Positions 1-5,880 of a stretch of 12,172 nucleotides of DNA are shown here, piece after piece. A model generated the notes under the pieces. It worked only from the letters and a program-made list of their open reading frames with translations. It was not told where the DNA came from and did no database searches. The position numbers and the translations under genes are program-made. This DNA is from an uncultured Clostridia bacterium (lineage in GTDB: Bacteria; Bacillota; Clostridia; Lachnospirales; Anaerotignaceae). The stretch is from NCBI GenBank assembly GCA_910586765.1, contig CAJUJJ010000051.1, positions 1 to 12,172 of the forward strand, in the 5' to 3' direction. Numbering within the stretch: position 1 is the stretch's first letter; the number at the start of each line of letters is the position of its first letter.

Positions 1-232
1 TATTTATCGTTTTGTTAGTAGGGAAAGTTTATCTGTAGTATGAAAAATAGCAAACTAAACAAGCCAGAACAAATGAAAACAATAGCAGAGTATAGATAAG
101 TGCTAAATTAGAACTTTTGACCCAAACAAGCCACAGCAAAAATTCAGTATTTATTGAACATAAAGAGATATAGAATAATATGTAAATACAATAATTTGTG
201 ATATCACTTAGATGTATATCAGATGATTTTAG
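1..232. other. AT-rich stretch with no supported gene
   Basis: No plus-strand reading frame with a ribosome binding site is visible here. The only long frame is on the minus strand (29-238, 69 codons, hydrophobic). It would start with TTG and has no Shine-Dalgarno sequence, and its 5' end covers the -35 of the promoter that serves the next gene, so it is not called. The stretch is presumed to be internal to element 1, because neither an attachment site nor any catalase sequence is visible in it. Confidence 0.5.
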
Positions 233-261
233 TTGCAATTTAATTTCAAATATGCTAATAT
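233..261 (+). promoter_or_regulatory. Sigma-A-type promoter for the membrane protein gene
   Basis: TTGCAA at 233-238 is followed by a 17-nt spacer and TAATAT at 256-261. A TG dinucleotide one base upstream of the -10 gives an extended -10. It lies about 75 nt before the start codon at 339. Confidence 0.55.
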
Positions 262-280
262 GTTTTTAAAAAGGAGAAAA

Positions 281-304
281 ATGTATAACAACAATTTAGA
301 GTAG
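281..304 (+). other. Possible 7-codon leader peptide
   Basis: A strong ribosome binding site (AAAAAGGAGAAAA) precedes ATG at 281, which opens a frame of only seven codons (MYNNNLE) ending in TAG. It sits between the promoter and the membrane protein gene at 339, whose own ribosome binding site is separate. It could be a translated leader or the remnant of a lost gene. Chance cannot be excluded. Confidence 0.25.
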
Positions 305-338
305 AGTTAAGGATTATTTAGGGGGAAGAATTTGTATT

Positions 339-950
339 ATGAGGAATTTAGAAAACATGGCATTTTTAACACCAGTATTAGTATTATTAAATTTGTTTGC
401 TACAGTAATTTTATCTGGAGATTTAGTTGCTAAAGTAGCGGAAAATCTTTTTCAGAAATTAATAGAAAAAGTAGATGTAGTTATATTGACAAATATTTTT
501 GCATATGCTTTATATTTTATAGGTTTATTGATTATCATAGCATTATTAAATAAGGCATTTGATGTGGAACAGCAAAATGAAACTGTATTATCAAAGGAAA
601 AATGGTGGAAGATATTTATTATAGGTTTAACAATATTTGTATTGATATTTAAAGTTTTAATTATTTGGGGTATGTCAGAAGGAATAGAGTGTGACAAAAT
701 ATTCTTTACAATATTACAAACTTTGATGATTGTTACAATTACACATTGTATATGGGAAAAAAAACTTAATGAATTAAATAGCTTTAAGTCATTGTTTTTT
801 ATAGATAAAAATAGAGCAGGAATAGTATATAATGGTTTATGGATAATAAATATACTATTTTTATTATTTACATTGGCGGTATTTGTAATATTTAGATTAG
901 GTGTGGATGGAGTAATTGGGATACAAGATTTAATTAATGTTATTAAATAG
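339..950 (+). CDS. Hypothetical multi-spanning membrane protein
   Basis: This 203-aa protein is not a family I recognise. It has about five hydrophobic segments, at roughly residues 8-27, 48-70, 90-110, 120-138 and 166-186, so it is probably integral to the cytoplasmic membrane. Two short charged loops contain a QQNE and an SKEKWWK stretch. No catalytic motif or signal peptide cleavage site is visible. The ATG is chosen because AGGGGGAAGA lies 9 nt upstream. The gene has its own promoter (233-261) and a strong terminator immediately after it, so it is a single-gene unit. A protein of this kind on an integrated element could serve in exclusion, immunity or host-membrane modification, but nothing in the sequence decides this. 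Confidence 0.75.
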   Translation: MRNLENMAFLTPVLVLLNLFATVILSGDLVAKVAENLFQKLIEKVDVVILTNIFAYALYFIGLLIIIALLNKAFDVEQQNETVLSKEKWWKIFIIGLTIFVLIFKVLIIWGMSEGIECDKIFFTILQTLMIVTITHCIWEKKLNELNSFKSLFFIDKNRAGIVYNGLWIINILFLLFTLAVFVIFRLGVDGVIGIQDLINVIK

Positions 951-966
951 ACTTTATTGAAATTAA

Positions 967-986
967 ATGGGTAAGAAGATACCCAT
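967..986 (+). repeat. Perfect 7-bp hairpin before the terminator
   Basis: ATGGGTA (967-973) and TACCCAT (980-986) are exact inverted repeats around a 6-nt loop, placed 5 bp before the terminator stem. No U-tract follows directly. It may stabilise the 3' end of the mRNA of the membrane protein gene. Confidence 0.4.
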
Positions 987-990
987 ATGA

Positions 991-1020
991 AAGGACTCTT
1001 TTATCAGGAGTTCTTTTTTT
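991..1020 (+). terminator. Rho-independent terminator after the membrane protein gene
   Basis: AAGGACTC (991-998) pairs with GAGTTCTT (1008-1015) with one G-U pair and a 9-nt loop. A run of T residues follows. It lies 40 bp after the stop codon at 950. Confidence 0.8.
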
Positions 1021-1122
1021 AGTTTATGAGTTTTAAAAGTATAGCTGAATTTTTAAAGGCGTGAGAATATACATATAGAGTAGTAAGATATAAGAAAAGA
1101 ATAAGAGAAAGGATGAAAAAAT

Positions 1123-1359
1123 ATGGGAGCAGTTAACACTAGGAAAAAGAATGAGACAAAGACAAAGAAAGATGGAATAGAAGATATTATTGAAGTAAAA
1201 AGAGGTGAAAACTTATATGTTATAATTGATAAGAAAAGAGGAATGATATTAGCAAAGATTGCTATAGATGACAAAGCAAATGATTTAATCAATAGCAGAT
1301 TAAGAGATAGCATTGTAAAAATTTATTATCAATACGGAAAAGTATTAGGGAAGTATTAA
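1123..1359 (+). CDS. Small basic hypothetical protein (78 aa)
   Basis: This 78-aa protein has a strongly basic N-terminus (residues 7-16, mostly Lys, Arg, Thr) and then a compact region, about 25-78, of alternating hydrophobic and charged residues that reads like a small alpha/beta fold. I do not recognise a family. The ATG at 1123 is preceded by AGAAAGGA about 9 nt upstream; the overlapping ATG at 1113 gives only a 6-codon frame. It is bounded by terminators on both sides and is therefore its own transcription unit. The basic tail is compatible with nucleic-acid binding, but that is only a guess. Confidence 0.65.
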   Translation: MGAVNTRKKNETKTKKDGIEDIIEVKRGENLYVIIDKKRGMILAKIAIDDKANDLINSRLRDSIVKIYYQYGKVLGKY

Positions 1360-1365
1360 AAGTGG

Positions 1366-1399
1366 GGCAGGTACTTTAGAGTATCTGTCTTATTTTTTT
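1366..1399 (+). terminator. Rho-independent terminator
   Basis: GGCAGGTACT (1366-1375) pairs with AGTATCTGTC (1380-1389) with two G-U pairs across a TTAG loop. The tail is TTATTTTTTT. It ends the 78-aa gene. Confidence 0.8.
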
Positions 1400-1419
1400 G
1401 AATATTTTAGTAAAACAAA

Positions 1420-1448
1420 TTGAAAGGGGTACAATGTTATGCTAAAAT
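1420..1448 (+). promoter_or_regulatory. Promoter for the hypothetical/methyltransferase operon
   Basis: TTGAAA at 1420-1425, a 17-nt spacer and TAAAAT at 1443-1448. It lies between the terminator at 1366-1399 and the gene starting at 1587, and predicts a leader of about 130 nt. Confidence 0.5.
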
Positions 1449-1482
1449 AAGACAAATAAATTAGAAAATTGGTATGTTATTT

Positions 1483-1508
1483 GTAACCAGTAACCACTTG
1501 TAACCAGT
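1483..1508 (+). repeat. Three GTAACCA repeats in an mRNA leader
   Basis: GTAACCA occurs at 1483, 1490 and 1500. The first and last copies sit in an exact 11-bp direct repeat (TTGTAACCAGT at 1481-1491 and 1498-1508). They lie downstream of the predicted promoter and 80 bp before the gene start. An odd palindrome, TAACATAATGTTA, follows at about 1532-1544. The arrangement suggests a protein-binding site, but no regulator can be assigned. Confidence 0.45.
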
Positions 1509-1586
1509 GATAAATATAGTTTGTATGTATCTAACATAATGTTAAGCATTTAGAGTTTTATTGGTTATGGATTGGAGGGGAAATGT

Positions 1587-2339
1587 GTGTCAGAGTGGAA
1601 ATGTAAAGAACGACAAGGAGAATATGCAGAGTTTTATTGGGATGAAGGAAAAGAAAAGAAAAAGATAGAAAAGGAAAACGAATGTTTTTATAAATTTAGA
1701 GTAGAACGGTTAAAGAATATAGAAAACCGAAAAGAATTTTTGAAGATAACAGTTTATTTAGGGAAAATTCAAAAAAATAAATATGATGAAGATTGTTCTA
1801 TTAAATATGATGAAGATTGTTCTATCAAGTTGAGTATGAAAAATTTAGAGAATGGTTTGATAGACCTTAGAGAATATGGTATTGTTTTTAGTGATGATAA
1901 CATAAGAATGAAATTAAAACGAAAGATAGAGAGCTGTTATTGGATGATTCCAGTTAAAGATGAGGAAGATGAAGAAATTAAAGAATTAAATGAAGAGAAA
2001 TTTCAAGAGTTTTTATTTGGTGTTTATGAGTATTTTAATGGAGATGAAAAGGATAATAATAATGCAGGTAAAAAAGGAAATTGCTGGTATATGAGAGTAA
2101 TATTGTTTAACAATATAGCAGCAAGGTTTGGATATAAAGAAAATGAAATACAAGATTTGCGAAAAAGATTAAAAAAAGAAAAATTAATTATAGCAGAGGA
2201 TAAAAGATATACAAAAACGGTTCGATATTTTGAGGGGAAAATTCCAGTACGTGTAATTGTATTTCATGGAGAAAACTTAGAAAGGACAATAAAAAATTTA
2301 GAACAAGATATTGATGAAATGGGAGCTGATGAGGAATGA
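1587..2339 (+). CDS. Hypothetical charged protein, coupled to the methyltransferase
   Basis: About 250 aa, very rich in Lys and Glu, and not recognised as a named family. I place the start at GTG 1587 because GGAGGGG at 1574-1580 gives a 6-nt spacing; the longer frame from TTG 1572 would put this ribosome binding site inside the gene. The last ~80 residues (segments reading CWYMRVILFNNIAARFGY and LRKRLKKEKLII) look like a winged-helix-type module, as seen at the C-terminus of some mobile-element replication proteins. That is only pattern resemblance. A 24-bp exact in-frame duplication encodes KYDEDCSI twice (1779-1826). The stop overlaps the next ATG (ATGA), so the two genes are translationally coupled and probably act together. 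Confidence 0.7.
   Translation: MSEWKCKERQGEYAEFYWDEGKEKKKIEKENECFYKFRVERLKNIENRKEFLKITVYLGKIQKNKYDEDCSIKYDEDCSIKLSMKNLENGLIDLREYGIVFSDDNIRMKLKRKIESCYWMIPVKDEEDEEIKELNEEKFQEFLFGVYEYFNGDEKDNNNAGKKGNCWYMRVILFNNIAARFGYKENEIQDLRKRLKKEKLIIAEDKRYTKTVRYFEGKIPVRVIVFHGENLERTIKNLEQDIDEMGADEE
1779..1826 (+). repeat. 24-bp in-frame tandem duplication
   Basis: Two adjacent 24-bp units (1779-1802 and 1803-1826) differ only in the last base and encode the 8-residue unit KYDEDCSI twice. This is a recent slippage or duplication inside the hypothetical gene that preserves the frame. Confidence 0.9.
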
Positions 2340-3493
2340 AAACTTTGTCAATTATTCCCTATTATGGGGGAAAGGCAAGAATGGCTTCTTTTATTGCAAA
2401 AAGGTTGGATTATTCTTGTGATAATTTTATTACATTGTTTGGTGGAGCTTGTAGAGTATTACTTAACAAAGAGCCTCATAAAAGAGAATTTTATAATGAG
2501 AAGGATAATGGGTTGTGTACTCTAATGAGGGTATTATCTAATAAAGATACAGCTGAACAGCTAATTGATAGACTTTATTACGGAACAAGCCCAACAGAAG
2601 AACAGTTCAATCAATCAAGTGAATTATATGACAAATATAGATATGATTTAGAAGAACAAGCAAAAAAACGATTGAAAAAATATTTTAGGGAATATGAAAG
2701 GAAAAGTAGTAAGAAAGTAGAGAAAGAATTGAATGATTGGTGGGAGAATGAGTTTCAGAAAGCTGTTGAAAATGATGAAGTACCAAAAGAAATTGATTTT
2801 CCAGATAAAGTGACTACAATAAAACAAGCTGAAGATATGAGATGGGCATGGGGAAGATTAAAAAGACAGAAGGAGGAAATAGGATTAGAAGATTACGATA
2901 ATATGTCAACGGAAGAGATTTCAGATATAGATTTAGCAGCTGCAGTATATGTTACTTATACTCTTAGTTATAGTGGAATTGGAGAAAGTTATGTGAAAGG
3001 CAAGTTTAAAACAGAGGAAGATTATAGGAAAAGAATATTGAGATTATATGAATGTTCAGATAGATTGAATGGTTTACAGGTATGGAATATTGACGCATTA
3101 CATTTTTTGTGTAATAAGGAAAAGAATAATATGTTTTATCGTTATCTAAATGATGAGAAAACAATGATGTTTCTGGATCCTCCTTATCTTAAATGGGATG
3201 AGAAAGAGAAACGGTATAAAAATTTGGGAAGTATTTATCCTGCGTCATTTGGAAAAGAGAAACATGATAAAATGCTAGAAGAAATTAAAAATGCAAAATG
3301 TAAGATATTAATCTGTAATTATAATATACATTTATATGATGATAAGTTATTAAAATCTGAAAAATGCGATGATGAGTTATTAAAATCTGGAAATTGGCAT
3401 AAAGAGGTATATCCAACAAAAACAACAGTTTATAATACTTCAAAGTCTAATCATTCAAATGAGAGAATGGAAACTATATGGTATAATTATTGA
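2336..3493 (+). CDS. D12-class DNA adenine-N6 methyltransferase
   Basis: This 385-aa protein is an S-adenosylmethionine-dependent adenine methyltransferase of the Dam/D12 type. The N-terminal PYYGGKARM (residues 8-16) is the usual start of the family. FGGACRVLL (35-43) is the SAM-binding FxGG motif, and the catalytic DPPY is at residues 281-284. Motif order, SAM motif first and DPPY last, fits the alpha/D12 group. Family members are usually about 270 aa; here a Lys/Glu-rich insert of roughly 100 residues (about 90-195) separates the motifs and could alter target recognition or bind a partner. No restriction endonuclease is visible nearby, so it looks like an orphan enzyme for self-protection or expression control of the element. 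The start overlaps the upstream stop by ATGA. The C-terminus carries a 10-residue tandem duplication. Confidence 0.9.
   Translation: MKTLSIIPYYGGKARMASFIAKRLDYSCDNFITLFGGACRVLLNKEPHKREFYNEKDNGLCTLMRVLSNKDTAEQLIDRLYYGTSPTEEQFNQSSELYDKYRYDLEEQAKKRLKKYFREYERKSSKKVEKELNDWWENEFQKAVENDEVPKEIDFPDKVTTIKQAEDMRWAWGRLKRQKEEIGLEDYDNMSTEEISDIDLAAAVYVTYTLSYSGIGESYVKGKFKTEEDYRKRILRLYECSDRLNGLQVWNIDALHFLCNKEKNNMFYRYLNDEKTMMFLDPPYLKWDEKEKRYKNLGSIYPASFGKEKHDKMLEEIKNAKCKILICNYNIHLYDDKLLKSEKCDDELLKSGNWHKEVYPTKTTVYNTSKSNHSNERMETIWYNY
3338..3397 (+). repeat. 30-bp in-frame tandem duplication in the methyltransferase gene
   Basis: Units 3338-3367 and 3368-3397 match at 26 of 30 positions and encode DDKLLKSEKC followed by DDELLKSGNW. 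It lies after the DPPY motif, in the C-terminal part of the enzyme. Confidence 0.85.
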
Positions 3494-3518
3494 ATCATTA
3501 ACATAGGAAGTAACAGAA

Positions 3519-3557
3519 AGGCTAATTGACAATATAAAGTCAGTTGGTCTTTTTTTT
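3519..3557 (+). terminator. Rho-independent terminator of the methyltransferase operon
   Basis: AGGCTAATTGAC (3519-3530) pairs with GTCAGTTGGTCT (3539-3550) over 12 bp including three G-U pairs, with an 8-nt loop. A run of T residues follows. It starts 25 bp after the stop codon. Confidence 0.85.
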
Positions 3558-3674
3558 ATGTCCATTTTTATATCAAAAGAGAAAAGATACAGAGAGTGTG
3601 CATACGATATAACAGAAATTCATAGTTAAGTAAATTAAGAAAATCAAATTGTATGAAATAAAAAAAGGAGAGGT

Positions 3675-3707
3675 ATGGAATACATATTATGTAGCAGGAT
3701 TTTATAG
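3675..3707 (+). other. Repeat-encoded 10-aa peptide, copy 1
   Basis: ATG at 3675 follows AAGGAGAGGT and opens a 10-codon frame, MEYILCSRIL, ending at TAG. The second copy lies exactly 83 bp downstream. Whether it is translated is unknown; the ribosome binding site is better than that of several real genes here. The hydrophobic start loosely resembles the first strand of serine recombinases (YCLYLRKS), which may be chance. Confidence 0.3.
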
Positions 3708-3757
3708 TTAAGTAAATTTAAAAAATCAAGTTGTATGAAATAAAGAAAAGGAGAGGT

Positions 3758-3790
3758 ATGGAATACATATTATATAACAGGATTTTATAG
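3758..3790 (+). other. Repeat-encoded 10-aa peptide, copy 2
   Basis: Same frame as the copy at 3675, encoding MEYILYNRIL. Two residues differ and the start, length and stop are kept. The third repeat unit has lost the ATG. Confidence 0.3.
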
Positions 3791-3893
3791 TTAAGTAAAT
3801 TCAAAAAAATCAAATTATATGAAATAAAAAAAGGAGAGGTATAGAGAGAAAGAAGGGGGAGTATGAAGAGAAAATAACAAAGAAGAAAAATTA

Positions 3894-3921
3894 TTGATTA
3901 ATACAATTATTATACTATATA
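3894..3921 (+). promoter_or_regulatory. Probable promoter for the 40-aa ORF
   Basis: TTGATT (3894-3899), a 16-nt spacer and TATATA (3916-3921). The -10 lies inside the dyad at 3911-3932, so a protein bound there would block it. Confidence 0.4.
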
Positions 3922-3932
3922 TAAATAGTATA
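3911..3932. promoter_or_regulatory. Operator-like dyad, copy 1
   Basis: TATACTAT (3911-3918) and ATAGTATA (3925-3932) are exact inverted repeats around 6 bp. The inner 17 bp, TACTATATATAAATAGT (3913-3929), match 16 of 17 bases with 4144-4160 before the recombinase. It sits just upstream of the ribosome binding site of the 40-aa ORF. Confidence 0.5.
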
Positions 3933-3948
3933 AAAAGGAGGAGATATT

Positions 3949-4071
3949 ATGTCAAAAAGTGTAAAAATAACTTGTAGTAACATTTTTCAAGCAAAGGAAA
4001 AAAAAGAAATGAAGGAAAAATACACACAAAAATGGGTAGAACTAATTAATTTGATTGAAAAAAATAAATAA
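3949..4071 (+). CDS. Small 40-aa protein upstream of the recombinase
   Basis: ATG at 3949 follows AAAAAGGAGGAGAT, one of the best ribosome binding sites in the window. The product has a polar N-terminus (MSKSVKITCSNIF), a Lys/Glu-rich middle and a predicted C-terminal helix with KWVELINLIEKNK. Short genes in this position precede many recombinases of clostridial elements, and some serine-integrase partners (recombination directionality factors) are small and neighbour the integrase, so that role is possible. The sequence itself shows no diagnostic motif. It shares an operator-like dyad with the recombinase gene that starts 123 bp downstream, which suggests joint control. Confidence 0.65.
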   Translation: MSKSVKITCSNIFQAKEKKEMKEKYTQKWVELINLIEKNK

Positions 4072-4112
4072 TAAAGATAACAGATAAATTACTAAAAAAG
4101 AAATAGAGAGGG

Positions 4113-4141
4113 TAGACAAACTATTTTAATAATGATATAAT
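4113..4141 (+). promoter_or_regulatory. Promoter of the element 1 recombinase
   Basis: TAGACA (4113-4118), a 17-nt spacer and TATAAT (4136-4141). The recombinase start codon lies 54 nt further on. Confidence 0.6.
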
Positions 4142-4160
4142 AGTACTATATAGAAATAGT
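4140..4160. promoter_or_regulatory. Operator-like dyad, copy 2
   Basis: TACTATATAGAAATAGT (4144-4160) is the second copy of the dyad found at 3913-3929, with ACTAT and ATAGT arms 6 bp apart. A palindrome ATAGTACTAT (4140-4149) overlaps it and the end of the -10. The position, at the expected transcription start, fits a repressor site. Confidence 0.5.
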
Positions 4161-4194
4161 CTGTTTTATCTTCTCTAAAGGGAGGATAAAAAGA

Positions 4195-5772
4195 ATGAGT
4201 AAATTAGTAAAAAAACAAAGAGTAGCTATATATTGTCGTTTGTCCGAGGAAGATAAAGATAAAAAGTCAAAAGCAGATGATAGTGAGAGCATTCAAAATC
4301 AAAAGATAATGTTGGAAAAGTATGCGTTGGAACAAGGATGGGAAATCTATGAAATATACAGTGATGATAACTATTCTGGTGCAAATAGAAACAGACCAGC
4401 GTTTAATAAAATGTTAAAAGATGCAGAAAATCACAAGTTTGACATTGTTATTTGTAAAGACCAATCCAGGTTTTCAAGAGAGTTAGAGATGGTTGAAAAA
4501 TACATTAATGGAATATTTTCAGAATGGGGAATTCGATTTATTGGTGTTTTAGATAATGTGGATACAGCTATTGAAGACAATAGAGTTATGAGACAGGTAC
4601 ATGGAGTTATGAATGAGTATTATTTGAATAGAATATCAGTCAGTGTTAGGGGTGTATTAGTAAATAAAAGAAAACATGGACAACATATAGGGTCATTTGC
4701 TGCATACGGATATAAAAAAGACCCTAATAAAAAGGGACATTTGATTATAGATGAAGAAGCTGCACAAGTTGTTAGAAAAGTTTTTAATCTTTTTTTAGAA
4801 GGATATGGAAAAACAAAGATTGCTCGTATGTTGAATGAAAGAGGAATTCCCAATCCCACAGAATACAAACGAATACATGGATTGCGTTACAAGCAGCCTC
4901 AAAAAAAGAATAGTACCTTATGGAAATACTTTTCTATTTCAGATATGCTGCATAATGAAGTGTATATCGGCAATATGGTTCAAGGAAAGTATGGTAGTGT
5001 TTCTTACAAGACAAAAAAGAATAAACCTAGACCAAAAGATGAATGGTATAGAGTTGAAGGAACACATGAAGCAATTATTGACCGTGAAACCTGGGATAGA
5101 GTACAAGCATTACTAGCTCAAAAGTCAAAGCCATTTAAAGGTGGAGAAATAGGATTATTTGCTAAGAAAGTTCGTTGTATGAATTGTGATTATACAATGG
5201 CTTCAAATAAACAAAGTGATGGAAGACGTTATTTAATGTGTTCTAATCGTCATGTTCATAAAGATGCTTGTATTGGGGCTTTTATCTCTGTTAATAAATT
5301 GGAACAAACTGTGATTGAAGAACTCAATAAATTGTCTAAAGTTTATCTGAACAAAGATGAGTTAGAGCAAAAGGTAGATTTTGCTAATGATTTACACAAA
5401 AAGAAAGACATTCTTGAAAAGGAAATTGTTACATATGAAAAGAAAGTTGAAGAATGTAATGAGGCTATTCGTGAAATATATCTTGATAAAGTAAAGAAGG
5501 TTATTACAGAACAAGATTACTTACATTTTTCAAGAGATTTTTCAAAAGAAAAAGAGAAGTATGAAAAATGGGTAGCAGATAGGGAAAAAGAAATACAAGC
5601 TATTGAAGAAAAAATAAAAGATGGTGACAATAGACGTCAATTAATTGAACAATATACTAATCTTGAGCATTTGGACAGAATAATAGTTGAAACATTAATT
5701 GACTACATTCGAGTAGGAAAGAAGGACCCTATTACAAAGGAAGTACCTATTGAAATACATTGGAACTTCTAA
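4195..5772 (+). CDS. Large serine recombinase of element 1 (TnpX/TndX-like)
   Basis: This 525-aa protein is a large serine site-specific recombinase that would integrate and excise the element by a Ser-DNA covalent intermediate. The catalytic domain starts with VAIYCRLSEED, giving nucleophile Ser17 with Arg15, and DQSRFSR (89-95) supplies conserved active-site arginines. The Recombinase domain follows (about 165-285, with GYKKDP and VYIGN). A zinc ribbon has Cys328, Cys331, Cys349 and Cys359. A long coiled-coil (about 385-480) precedes the end. The length is normal for the class and all key residues are present, so it should be active. The style of the N-terminus resembles the TnpX/TndX group. 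GGGAGGA supports the ATG at 4195. Its 3' end lies about 80 bp from the catalase fragment, the typical position next to an attachment site. Confidence 0.95.
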   Translation: MSKLVKKQRVAIYCRLSEEDKDKKSKADDSESIQNQKIMLEKYALEQGWEIYEIYSDDNYSGANRNRPAFNKMLKDAENHKFDIVICKDQSRFSRELEMVEKYINGIFSEWGIRFIGVLDNVDTAIEDNRVMRQVHGVMNEYYLNRISVSVRGVLVNKRKHGQHIGSFAAYGYKKDPNKKGHLIIDEEAAQVVRKVFNLFLEGYGKTKIARMLNERGIPNPTEYKRIHGLRYKQPQKKNSTLWKYFSISDMLHNEVYIGNMVQGKYGSVSYKTKKNKPRPKDEWYRVEGTHEAIIDRETWDRVQALLAQKSKPFKGGEIGLFAKKVRCMNCDYTMASNKQSDGRRYLMCSNRHVHKDACIGAFISVNKLEQTVIEELNKLSKVYLNKDELEQKVDFANDLHKKKDILEKEIVTYEKKVEECNEAIREIYLDKVKKVITEQDYLHFSRDFSKEKEKYEKWVADREKEIQAIEEKIKDGDNRRQLIEQYTNLEHLDRIIVETLIDYIRVGKKDPITKEVPIEIHWNF

Positions 5773-5783
5773 AAATGAAATAA

Positions 5784-5829
5784 TTCTCTATATCTGATAG
5801 TATTATATATCAGGTATAGGGAATTTTTT
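5784..5829 (+). terminator. Terminator of the element 1 recombinase
   Basis: A 16-bp stem (5784-5799 with 5808-5823, two G-U pairs) with an 8-nt loop is followed by TTTTTT. It starts 12 bp after the recombinase stop and isolates it from the fragment beyond. Confidence 0.85.
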
Positions 5830-5880
5830 AAAAATTTATTTTAATGTTGTTCTTATAGAATTGCACCATCTGCTGCCATG
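5830..5880. other. Inferred right attachment junction of element 1
   Basis: On the minus strand, similarity to manganese catalase stops after the codons for YEDMAA (near 5870). The next codons read DGAIL then TAA, where the family normally has an acidic residue followed by a basic, Lys/Arg-rich helix. A small dyad, TTCTTATAGAA (5850-5860), lies next to it. The exact crossover is not visible without the uninterrupted gene or the other end of the element. Confidence 0.55.

Larger units (their letters stand above)
3609..3842 (+). repeat. Array of about three 83-bp tandem repeats
   Basis: Units begin at 3609, 3691 and 3774 (82, 83 and about 69 bp before similarity is lost), with a decayed partial unit just upstream. 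Each contains TAGTTAAGTAA, which places a stop codon in all three forward frames. Each then has a Lys/Asn-rich AT block and a strong ribosome binding site, AAGGAGAGGT. In units 1 and 2 this is followed by ATG and a 10-codon frame that ends in the next unit's stop cassette. In unit 3 the ATG has become ATA. The array fills most of the gap between the methyltransferase terminator and the recombinase region. The copies are contiguous, with no variable spacers, so this is not a CRISPR. Confidence 0.85.

Noticed and set aside
29..238. 69-codon hydrophobic reading frame on the minus strand
   Set aside because: TTG start without a ribosome binding site, and it overlaps a good plus-strand promoter. 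AT-rich DNA gives hydrophobic frames by chance.
3609..3842. CRISPR array
   Set aside because: The units are contiguous and 83 bp long, with no unique spacers and no cas genes.
4835..5116. 93-codon plus-strand frame inside the element 1 recombinase gene
   Set aside because: A shadow of the recombinase in another frame, with no independent ribosome binding site or domain.
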